64,000 bases of DNA from Stenopsyche tienmushanensis (Eukaryota; Arthropoda; Insecta; Trichoptera; Stenopsychidae), in NCBI GenBank assembly GCA_008973525.1, contig WACJ01000106.1, positions 434,001 through 498,000 of the forward strand. Direction: 5' to 3'. Below, one piece after another: positions 50,912 through 60,717 of this stretch (the first letter of the stretch is position 1; each line of letters starts with the position of its first letter). The notes below the pieces were generated by a model. The model did no database searches. It saw nothing but the letters and a program-made list of their open reading frames with translations, and was not told the origin of the DNA. Position numbers and translations under genes: made by a program.

Positions 50912-52645
50912 CTAATAGTCCTCAATCGTGTGATATCTTTCGAAGCAATGCGGTAAATGCAACGTGACTTGACATTCTTTGCACTCCCATTTGGATTCGC
51001 TCCGCTTCTTGTGTTTGGTGCACACTTTGCAAGCCCTCGACGGCTTTTTTTTCGACGGCGTCGGATCTATGCGCTTCGGAAAATGACCCCACTGCTGCGC
51101 GTGCAATCTCAGCGGCGCATCATCGTTCGATGACGGCCCTTGCTGCACCATTGGCGCATTTTTAATCAATGATTCGGCTATTTCTATGATGTATTCGGAA
51201 TAAGTCTGTTTCTTTTCCGGGTTTATCTTCTTGTACAGAATATACGAATTGAAGAGCGCCATGTCGAATATGTAAAAAAATACTTTTTGATATTCCTTCA
51301 TATATTTTCGCATGATAGGGAAGCACGCCAACATTTGATCCTGGCGATCGACGCCAATCCGTCCCCTATTGTATTCGATGAGACACTTCGGTTTCAGAGC
51401 GGGATTCAATTGATTTTCGTCCGGTTCGATCATTTCGACGGTTTCGTGCTTCGTGGAAATTATATAAACGTCTCGCCTATCCTTCCATTTTAACGCCAAT
51501 ATGCCGTTACAGCTGCGTATTCGGCATTCGCCTTTTATTAATTGCGCCTTAAAAAAATTCCTCGGTAAAATTCTTCGATTCGAATGCACCGCCCCGACGG
51601 CGTTAGTCCGATTGTTGATCAACGTTAAAAACAATTTCGGCGACGAATACCAATTGTTTAAGTACAAAGTGTGCCCTTTATGCAACACCGATCGCGATAG
51701 TTCCATGACGACGCTTTCAGTCGCACTATCGTCGGGATGCAATTTATTCTTACCTAAATATATTTTGAAATTATAACAATAACCCGACGAGGACTCGCAT
51801 AATTTATAAAATTTAATATCTATTTTCGACGGAAATTGTTGCATGAACGTGATCAACGATTCGTCGATGACGATATCTTCTTCCATTATGTAAACTTTTT
51901 TGAATTTCACGTTGAAAAAATTCGATACAGGTTTTATCTTGAATAAACTATCCGAATTATCGTCCGCGTTGTTTGCGAAATGAAAGAATTTATTTATTTG
52001 TAGGAATCTCGTCAACGGCATAGTTTTGGCGAATATCGGCGTTTCTATGAGCGCCTTCTCCGACCAGTTCATTTGGATCGTTTTCTTTTTGAATTGAGTC
52101 ATTATTATGCACAGTGCGAAGTATACTTTTATTTCGTTGCAATCCACGGGAACCCACGTCTCGTCGCTTTTTTGTTTTATGTTTACGTTGCCTATAGTTT
52201 GTTCGGCGCACCGATTCGTTCCCGTTACTATATTTTTCCAAAATACGCTATCGAATATTATTTGAAAGACGTCCAATTCTCTTTTGCTTTCGCCTAATTG
52301 ATTTAAAGTCGGTAAAGTTATGCCGGGAGTCTGCGTATACTTCCAGATTTTTGGCTTATTGTTTTCTTCTTTCCAAATCCATTGCTCGGATGATCGCTGC
52401 GGATTAATACGGTCATCATCGACGGTGTTATCTTCACAGTTGATATCGTCTTTATCGATGGTATCATCATCGCTGATATCGTCTTCATCGTTGATATCAT
52501 CATCGTCGGTGGTGTCGTCCTCGATGACAATTTGTTTTGAACGTTTCCGTACAGGAAACGCAATATCATTACTGTCACTATCATTATCTTCAATGTGAGC
52601 ACATTTCTCAGGGCTTTCATCAGTTTTAAATTTTCTTTTTGACAT
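50912..52645 (-). CDS. piggyBac-type transposase-derived protein, 577 aa, second catalytic Asp replaced
   Basis: A single uninterrupted exon. Residues 1-90 are very acidic (DDDINDEDDISDDDTIDKDD) with a basic stretch PVRKRSKQ that may act as a nuclear signal. The DDE_Tnp_1_7-type core runs from about residue 120 to 480. The C-terminus has a Cys-rich zinc-binding motif, CKVCTKHK..WECKECQVTLHLPHC. Of the three Asp that define piggyBac catalysis, the first (VIDESLITF) and third (GVDRQDQM) are kept. The second, in the usual LYxDNWYSSP motif, is Asn (LYLNNWYSSPKLF, residue 330, codon AAC at 51658-51656). An open 577-codon frame with a lost catalytic residue suggests either a recent inactive copy or a domesticated DNA-binding protein. 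No TTAA-flanked inverted repeats were evident by eye. Confidence 0.88.
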   Translation of the reverse strand: MSKRKFKTDESPEKCAHIEDNDSDSNDIAFPVRKRSKQIVIEDDTTDDDDINDEDDISDDDTIDKDDINCEDNTVDDDRINPQRSSEQWIWKEENNKPKIWKYTQTPGITLPTLNQLGESKRELDVFQIIFDSVFWKNIVTGTNRCAEQTIGNVNIKQKSDETWVPVDCNEIKVYFALCIIMTQFKKKTIQMNWSEKALIETPIFAKTMPLTRFLQINKFFHFANNADDNSDSLFKIKPVSNFFNVKFKKVYIMEEDIVIDESLITFMQQFPSKIDIKFYKLCESSSGYCYNFKIYLGKNKLHPDDSATESVVMELSRSVLHKGHTLYLNNWYSSPKLFLTLINNRTNAVGAVHSNRRILPRNFFKAQLIKGECRIRSCNGILALKWKDRRDVYIISTKHETVEMIEPDENQLNPALKPKCLIEYNRGRIGVDRQDQMLACFPIMRKYMKEYQKVFFYIFDMALFNSYILYKKINPEKKQTYSEYIIEIAESLIKNAPMVQQGPSSNDDAPLRLHAQQWGHFPKRIDPTPSKKKPSRACKVCTKHKKRSESKWECKECQVTLHLPHCFERYHTIEDY

Positions 52646-52649
52646 TATT

Positions 52650-53480
52650 TAAGGGTTTTCTAATTATTTTAGACCACAATCAACAACGTCGGTAGGTGAC
52701 ACATCAAGCCCATTTATTTAATAAAATGTGAATCATTAAAATATACTCTAACCAAGACATTAGGCAAGATTTGAACTAGGATTATGACATTTTGCCGTGT
52801 TGTTGTTTACGTTTGGGCGCCATACTTATTATTTTGGTACTGACAACTTATCAAGGCCTTCAGTTGTGCTTCTTATTTTGGTCTTAATCGTTAAACATAT
52901 GTCATACTATATTTTCGATATCACGAGTTTAATTTGCATTTATTATGTTTGTATTAATAAACCTACCATGGCTTTCAAAAGTGCCCAAATTCACTAGCAT
53001 AAGTCAAATGCAACTTTAGGTTAAATTGTCAAAAAGAGTAAATGGACGGAAAAATGTCGTTTATGTTCATATTTTAAATGACAATGACACAAGAAAAAAA
53101 TTAAATACACGACGCCTCAAAATAATTTAATTTAATATGCAAATTTTAATTGTTTTATCTTTTATTAATTGCATTATTTCAACTATTAAAAAATTCTTTA
53201 GAATTTTAAGAAACGATAATATGAATTATTAAAGTCTAAATATATTTTTTGTCAAAATAAATCCGTCCGCATCGTCGAACGTCAAAGGACATACTTTTAT
53301 CTGTTAATACCAAAATGTCATCTGACATTTGTGTGTGTATATCCTTGAAGCACTTTTATTTAACCCGGCAAATTAATGAAATCATCTATTTCTGCAATAT
53401 TCTCATCTCGCATCTATCGCAATAGATTTAAAGATACACATAAAAGCCTCACAAAAATTCTGGATGTAATTTAGTCGAAT
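52650..53480. other. Intergenic, divergent between the piggyBac-like ORF and the Tigger-like gene
   Basis: AT-rich. The part 53270-53345 (CGTCGAACGTCAAAGGACAT, then GTCATCTGACATTTGTGTG) is repeated at 60525-60600, upstream of the paralogous gene, so it is probably part of the duplicated promoter. Confidence 0.55.
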
Positions 53481-53486
53481 ATAAAA

Positions 53487-56471
53487 ATGAGTTTTGTCCT
53501 CAATGAACACATTTACTTGAAAGAAGAGCATACAGATGAAGAGGTAAATGTGCGATTGAATAAAATATCTTCGATATAATAGATGCCGATGAATACAACA
53601 TGTAATTTGTATTTTTTATAGGAACACGTTAAAATTAAGTCGTCGCCCAAAGATTCAGACGTGGAAGTCGTTTATGAAATTGATAATATCGCTAAAAGTA
53701 TGAAGAACGAACCTGCTTCATCGGATGAAATTGATATCGCAGAAAATACCAAAGATTTCATCTGGCTGAAGGAAGAACCCACACACGAAGAAGTATATGG
53801 TTTTGAAATGCATAAATAAAATTAATACATGTCCAATGCAACTAACTTTATTTTTATTCTCTCTAGAAATACGTTGAATTTAAGCCGTTCGTTAACGCGG
53901 CTCATAAAATTGATAACCACGCCGAAATAATGAATAACGCACCTGTTGCCTCGGATGAAATTGATTTTAAAGAAAATTTGGAAACTACTGAATTTATACA
54001 GTCAAAGCAAGAGGTACATATTTTTTAAATTTACGGTTATGTATATTAATAATGTATGTTATCGAATCGAATGAAGTTCCAGAAGTACCCAATTTAACAA
54101 AGAAAACATAAATTTAGTCCAGATAATCACTGAAATGTATTGAATTTAATTAAAAATTGTGATTTGCACATGGCATCAAAGTTGTTCATTCGTCGTATCA
54201 ACGATCTGAAAAGCGGACCGATTGGACACATAAAACTTGCGGCCACTCTGTTCTCTTTTAAGGCTTTTTGCCGCATTTTCTATGATCTGTATGAATACGG
54301 ATGTTCCCTCAGAGGCATTCCCTCACATAAATCCCTCACGGTACTTCTGGGACTACTTTCGTATCGGTATAAAAACAACAAATATTGTCGGAATGCGTAT
54401 AGTTATTATCTGTAGCAAGTTGTAATAATATTGTTCATTTCATGTGAATATCAACAAAGAAAATGATCTTTATATAGAGCGGCACACTCGCATTCCGCAA
54501 GGATTTAATACGGCTACTTAATTAACTTTATAAGGTCCCATGTGTAATGTTTTAAATACACCTATACCTCAATATACGGCATTTTGCTATAAAAACCATT
54601 TTATTAAATGGCACTTTTTCGATTTACGACGCCATCATTTTGTTGCATTATCGCTGTATTGTTTATTATTGTTTGCGTTTTGTTTCTGTTTGTATAAATC
54701 GTTGAGTCGATACGTGCATATTTAGAAAGACTGCATTTTCCTTACACGTTTAATTAATCATTTTAAATATAATCGTCACTTTTTTAGGAAAAAATGCCAC
54801 CGAAACATTCATTGAATTTGGAGATTGATACCGATAAGAATAAAAAGAGAAGCCGAAAATCCGTCACGCTAGAGACCAAACTGGAAGTTTTGCGCCGTAT
54901 CGAAGCCGGTGATAAAATCGTTCAAATTTGTAACGCAATGGGACTGGCGAAGTCCACCGTTCAAACTATTCGCGATAGAAAAAAAGAAATTAAAACGCAT
55001 TCGCTATCCGCCGCACCTCTGAGTGTCTCTAAATTGACTCGGCAAAGAAGCAGCATCATGGAAAAAATGGAAAAATTATTAGACATGTGGATCGAAGACA
55101 ATAATCAACGGAGGATGCCAATGACCCAAATAGCCATCCAAGAAAAGGCTAAAAGTATTTTTGAAAATTTAAAGAGGGAAGATACCGACGTATCTGTGAA
55201 AGATGTAACGTTTCAAGGAAGCCGCGGTTGGTTTGAAAAATTCAAAATCCGCCACGATTTGCACAACTTTAAAATCAAAGGCGAAAGAGCTAGAGCCGAT
55301 GATGGCGCAGCTAAAGAATATCCTAAGACGCTGAAAAAGATTATCGAAAGAGGCGGATATCGACCTGAACAAGTTTTCAACGTAGACGAGACGGGACTCT
55401 ATTGGAAGCGATTGCCCGAAAGCACTTACATTTCAAAATATGAAAAGTCCGCATCCGAATTTAAGACGTCAAAAGAACGATTGACTTTGCTGCTTGGCGC
55501 TAATGCGGCAGGCGATTTTAAGCTTAAACCGCTTTTAGTATATCTTTCCGAAAATCCGACGTGTTTCGAGGGACTGAACATGAAACAATTGCCCGTTATT
55601 TGGAGATCAAATAAGCACGCTTGGATGACTAAGATCATCTTCGAAGACTGGTTTAAAAATTACTTTTGCCCGCAAATAAAACAATATTTGAAGGACAATA
55701 ACTTGAGCAACAGGGCGTTGCTCATTTTGGATAATGCACCAGGGCATCCGGTTAATTTATCCGAATTATCTGAAGACAGTGGAGATCGAGTATCTTCCTA
55801 AGAATACAACGGCGTTGATCCAGCCGATGGATCAAGGCGCAATAGCCACTTTTAAGGCGTATTATTTACGGCGAATTTTTTGTAAGCTTATTCCCGAAAC
55901 TGATGGTGAATGTCCGATTGAACAGTTTTGGAAAAACTACAGCATCAGAGACGCCGTAGATAATATTAGCGAATCGTGGAAGGAATTAAAATCAACGACG
56001 ATGAATCACGCTTGGGAAAAAATATGGCCGGAATGCATTAAAACGAAAGAACCTAAATACGATTATCTTTCTGAAATTCGACAAAACATATTAATTTTAG
56101 CAAATAATCTTGGTTTTAACAAACTGAAAGAAGGCGATTTGATTGATTTTCTAGATGCGGACAGAGAGCCGCTTTCAAACGAGGAACTGATCCAATTGGA
56201 AACGGAACAAACACTCGACGAGGAACCTGATCGTGATATATACCAAACGATAACAGATAAACACTTGACGAATGCGCTTTTTTATTTCGAGCTCGGTATG
56301 AACATCCTTCGTCAAAATGATCCCGACGAAGAACGCAGCACTAAAATGGCTCGAAAAGTAAACTCGGCCATCAGCTGTTATAAAAGACTGCAAAAAGAAA
56401 CAGAAAACAAGACGACGTTGGACCATCATTTTAAACTGGGAGCGAAAAATGATGACGGCGGCATATTATAG
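53487..56471 (+). CDS. Tigger/pogo (CENP-B-like) transposase-derived gene with acidic N-terminal exons; one frameshift
   Basis: Exons 53487-53543, 53622-53792, 53867-54013 and 54788-56471, all joined in phase 0. The first three encode an acidic module with repeated words: KEEHTDEE, WLKEEPTHEE, VVYEIDNIAKSMKNEPASSD and VASDEIDFKE. The last exon opens EKMPPKHSLNLEI and has a helix-turn-helix (KLEVLRRIEAGDKIVQICNA), a CENP-B/Tc5 HTH (QGSRGWFEKFKIRHDLHNFK) and a DDE_1 core: FNVDETGLYW, LLILDNAPGHP and, after a frame change, LIQPMDQGAIATF. An extra base at about 55778 shifts the frame, giving a 335-codon ORF that stops at 55801. The second frame carries on to 56471 and completes a normal C-terminus. 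With the shift ignored the product would be about 685 residues. The host-like exons suggest exaptation; the frameshift could be an assembly error or real decay. Confidence 0.75.
54165..54320 (+). repeat. Family S repeat in intron 3 of the Tigger-like gene
   Basis: Core GATCTGAAAAGCGGACCG with a worn left arm, then GCGGCCACTCTGTTCTCTTT and CGCATTTTCTATGATCTGTA. Confidence 0.7.
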
Positions 56472-56789
56472 CTTATAATTCGTCGTTTTTAAACATGTTT
56501 TTTATAATATGTATAGGAAATAAAAATAATAAAATGCTTAACGAACCAAAAACTATATTATTTTATATAAAAATGGAACGAATCTGATTGAATTTATCAA
56601 AATAATTGATTCGTTACACGGTGGAGTGTATCCAGGCCGTAAAGCGAGGTATGGGTGTATTAAAAAAGCACAAATAGCGTCCGTCATGGACGCGCGGCAT
56701 TTTTAAAATAGTCGTTATTATCGGCAGACGTTAAAAGTTAGTGTTTCATTTTGTTTGATATAAATTTATAAAAATTATGTGTATATCTG

Positions 56790-57013
56790 ATGTGGGGAAA
56801 TTTTCAGATGCCGGTCAGTGTTTTCGATCACTTATCGGGATTGGGAAAAAATAAAAACAGTGGCGCAAAGCAGGGCTTGCGATGTCAGGGAATTGGCGTC
56901 AATCGATGGACAACAACCCGGACTTGTAAACGTCCCCAAATTACACCCCGTTTTACTGTTGCTAAGAGAAAAGTTCGTGCATCTTGCACTTGTCCTGACT
57001 GTATACAAAATAA
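56790..57013 (+). CDS. Copy of an Sp gene exon (Btd box) upstream of the piggyBac-like ORF
   Basis: Encodes, in frame, LSGLGKNKNSG (compare LAGLGQLQQ in Sp), then KRPQITPRFTVAKRKVRASC and TCPDCIQNK, matching Sp's QPQITPHVTSSVTVTKRRVV..ACTCPNCAQGDK at 47160-47280. The match extends 10 bases into the intron (GTACGTATTT in both), so it arose at the DNA level rather than by retroposition. The exon ends at 57013 in phase 2 with a strong donor. No zinc-finger exons follow. Start could be ATG 56790 or ATG 56808, the second directly after a TTTTCAG acceptor-like site. Confidence 0.65.
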
Positions 57014-57054
57014 GTACGTATTTTAAAAGCGTAAAAACAAATAGGTGCCCTTCT

Positions 57055-57205
57055 CAAACGTCGTCCATTTATTGCTAAGATTGCACGAGTAACATAGGCA
57101 TCTGATGTATAAAAAACAATATTTGTTTGTCCGCGTTTAATACGCTTCCGTACCGTTCATCCGAATGCGATAAAACTTTGTCGATTTATTTTTTACACCA
57201 GCGGG
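57055..57205. repeat. Helitron-like heads in the intron between the Btd-box exon and the piggyBac-like ORF
   Basis: GTCCATTTATTGCTAAGATT, AACATAGGCATCTGATGTAT, TTGTTTGTCCGCGTTTAATA and ACCGTTCATCCGAATGCGAT: one and a half units. Confidence 0.5.
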
Positions 57206-57345
57206 AATAAAATAGGCATAGTAAAAATATTGTTTATGTACGCATTTATGCGAGACGTGGCATTGCAACGCATGTGCATCGGGTATAATTGATTTATGCA
57301 TTTAAATATTATTTAATACACTACAGATTTAAAACTGACTTCCAG

Positions 57346-59107
57346 ATGCACGTTCACTCAAGAAGACGTCGTAAGATATTTGCACGAGGATAGCGATAGT
57401 GATGGAGAAGATACCGAAGGAAGTGTAACGGAAGATGTATTAGAAGCCCAGAAATATGATTTGTCAGAAGACGATTTGATAACACCATCTTTGGGAGTAA
57501 TTCCCGTCTCTAATAATCGTGAAATACACCAGCCTGGTATACCGTCACCGTCAAATACTGCGGAAGTTATTGAATTTAACCGAAGAGTTTTGCATGGGAG
57601 GAATAAATATATATGGTGTACTGAAAAAAGGACGCGTAATCGAACTCCTGCGTCCAATTTAATTAATATGGTCCGAGGGCCGACTCCTCAATGTAAAGCA
57701 GTGACTGATCCTTTATCCTGTTTTGAGATGTTTATAACTGATAACATTTTAAATGAAATTATCCGATGGACAAATGTCGAAATTGCAGTGCAACAAAACG
57801 ACGAATTCATCCGCAGCACTCAAAACGCTTCAGATAAAACGGAAATGAAAGCATTTATAGGACTTTTAGTTTTGACGGCCGTATTAAAAGATAACCACCT
57901 GTCGACTGATGAAATATTCGATTCATCTTATTGCGGATCGAGATATATTTCGACCATGAGTAAAGAGAGATTTGATTTCTTATTGCGTTGCCTCAGATTT
58001 GACGATAAATCCATACGGTTGAAAATGCAAAACAACGACAGATTCACGCCCATCAGAAAAGTATGGAGCTTCTTCGTAGAAAAATGTCAGACCAATTATA
58101 ATCCGGGGCTCAACGTGACAATAGGCGAACAATTTTTAGCGTTTAACGGCAGATGTCCCTTCCGTATGTATGTCCCCGATAAGCCGGAAAAACACGGTCT
58201 GAAAATTGTAACGATGTGTGATAACGATACTAAATACATGCTAAATGCAATTCCACATTTGGGTGAAAACATCGAAACCGGTGGTTTATCCTTGAGCGAG
58301 TATTTTGTTAAAGAGATAACGAAAACCATCCACGGTTCAAATAGGAACGTTACCATGGACAGTCGGTTTGCATCAATACCGCTTGCCAAATCGCTTCTTT
58401 GTGAGCCGTACAAATTAACAATGGTCGGCAATTTACATCCGAATAAAAAAGAAATACCGAAAGAGATGACCGATTTCGAGACGAAGCAAATTGGCTCTTC
58501 GATGCTTTGCTATGATGATGCACTCACCTTGCTGTCCTATAAATCTAAATCTAATAACGTAGAATACTTTTTGTCTTCTTTGGCCGAAGAACAAACGGTA
58601 AACGAAGCGAATAACAAATCTAACATCATGGAATATTACAATCGAACGAAGCGAGGCGTTGACGCGTTTGACCGAATGTGCAATAACATGTCTTGCAGCC
58701 GAAAAACAAATCGATGGCCCCTGTGTTTATTCTATGGAATGTTGAACGCGGCGTTTATAAATAGCTACGTAATATATTGTCATAATAAAATCGATGCCAA
58801 AGAAACGCCGTCGAGCCGGAAACATTTTTTGAAAGAGCTACATTCTAAATTAGTTTCGCCTTTATTAGAAAAGCGCCTGATTGTGCCTATATTGAACAAA
58901 AAGGTGAAGACTGATATACAGAATATGATCGCCGGGGGCTCGCAAGACACCAATGAAACTCCAGAAAGGGATCACTCTCCGAAAAAGAGGAAAATCTGCG
59001 GTATTTGCTCGTATAAAAAGCACCGCATGACAAAGTCAAAATGCTCCAAGTGTCACACTAGTATCTGCGGAGAGCACAAGGTTGTAATATGCATCAATTG
59101 TTCCTAG
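57346..59107 (+). CDS. piggyBac-type transposase-derived ORF, first catalytic Asp replaced; likely 3' exon of an Sp-piggyBac fusion
   Basis: Uninterrupted from at least 57326 to the stop at 59107. The first ATG in this frame is about 95 codons in (NLINMVRG), so the N-terminus must come from an upstream exon. Acceptor TGACTTCCAG at 57336-57345 lets the phase-2 Btd-box exon join as K-CTFTQEDVVRYLHEDSDSD. The core is close to the classical lepidopteran piggyBac subfamily: GRCPFRMYVPDKPEKHGLKI, FVKEITKTIHGSNRNVTMDS, PLAKSLLCEPYKLTMVG, and MSCSRKTNRWPLCLFYGMLN. The first catalytic Asp (usually TIDEQLLxF) is Gly here (TIGEQFLAF, codon GGC at 58124-58126). The second (TMDSRFAS) and third (GVDAFDRM) are present. 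The C-terminal zinc-binding tail is CGICSYKKHRMTKSKCSKCH. AATAAA lies at about 59169. Confidence 0.85.
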
Positions 59108-59109
59108 TA

Positions 59110-60520
59110 ATTCTATATTTTTATTTTGATCTCATATAATTTAAGCGTCTTGTTAAAAAATATTTTACAAATAAATAGGTCATTATGTTGAGGCTATTTT
59201 TCATTTGCTTTGCTTCATTTCAGTTTTACCGACTTAGCTAGGCGTTAATTAGAAGCCATAAAAGGTGCTGAAATTTGTCACGGAGTGAATTCGCGGTCTG
59301 TTGTTATTTTATCTGTGATTTTATCGGAAAGGTAAAAGCTATTTTTTTTATTAATATCTATTTCAATATGGAACAGACTCTTAAATAAGAATTTAGGCCA
59401 TTGGGGCCGTAACAAGGGCGCGGCAAAGCAGGCGCCTGCCACCAATCGTATCAGCGGTCCAAAAAGTGGACCGATTGGACATACATACCTTGTGGCCACT
59501 TTTTGGACTTTTTGTGGCATTTTCTATGATCTTTACAATTACAAAAGCAACGTAGTGCTTAGACAATTTCTATCATAGAATTTTTTAAAACAGAAACCAC
59601 CATCTATACGTTATGTTGGGTACTTTTGGGACTATATTTGTATATTATTTTTAAACATACATTATAATAGTATTTAATATATTTAATATAATCCAATACT
59701 ATTAGTATTTTTACTTGGAAATATGATCTGGTAGGACCAAATATATCTTATGAACACAAGGAATCCGCCATATGACATTCTAAAACCCCGTATTTATTAT
59801 ATTTAAGATCGATAATATGTATATCAATATAGATAGTATATCGAGATTCAATGTAATAGTGTTATAAAAATTCCCATTATTACAACTTTACTATAATTCG
59901 ACTCAGTGTAGTAAATACACCATCGTAAAGGAAAGGTTAAACGTGCTCGATGGAAAAGATGACTGAAAATTATTAGATAGAACGGTTTTTATAATTTTTT
60001 ATAGACAAATTCTATGAATGGAGTCTATATTTTGAAACAAATGACACTCATGTGGATGTCTAAATGAAATAAGTCAAACGTGCCAGTAGGATTTGGCTTA
60101 TAAATGAGTATTGTTGGACTGGGAAAAAACTATTTTTGTTATCTAAATACAGATTTTCTACCATATTTTCAAATTTACATAACGCTATATAACAAATATA
60201 CTCTCTGTCTCACGATTTTCGGTTCGATAGAGTTAATAGACGGAAGAATTATAATTTTAATGAAATTAATGATTTTAAAAAAATTAAATAAAGTGTACAA
60301 TTGACCACAGTAATGCTCAGTAAATGATTTTTATTTCAGAGTAAAATATAATTTTTTAAAAATAATTATTTTTATGCGTTTTTCCGAATTTTCGAACGGG
60401 AACCCATTCTTAAATTTTATGAAGAGACGGAAATAATTTTTGAGGATTTTATAAAAGACCAGGTGATTAAATCCTTTTTTTTGCCGTAAATATAAATTTT
60501 GTAATATTTAACCCCGCCCA
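59110..60520. other. Intergenic, AT-rich
   Basis: Contains a family S copy (59400-59690). 60104-60304 is a short, low-complexity frame without a domain. Nothing else. Confidence 0.5.
59400..59695 (+). repeat. Family S repeat
   Basis: Left block GGGGCCGTAACAAGGGCGCG is joined directly to the core (middle block deleted). The hairpin is GGTCCAAAAAGTGGACC, with the inner pair changed from G-C to A-T. The complete tail runs to ATTATAATAGTATTTAATAT. Confidence 0.8.
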
Positions 60521-60717
60521 AAATCGTCGAACGTCAATGGACATACTTTGATATGTTAGGGCCAAAACTTTGTTTTGACATTTGTGTATTTGGTCGAAGG
60601 AGTTTTACATAAATCGACATATCCATGATATTATTATTTTAAAGGTATTCTCTACCCAAACTATATTCCTAATGCTTAGTCAGCATATTATTATAGATTT
60701 AAAAATACATCTAAATA

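Noticed and set aside
55753..55778. Very short intron explaining the Tigger frameshift
   Set aside because: The only GT..AG pair there would be under 30 bases, below workable intron size; a one-base indel is simpler.
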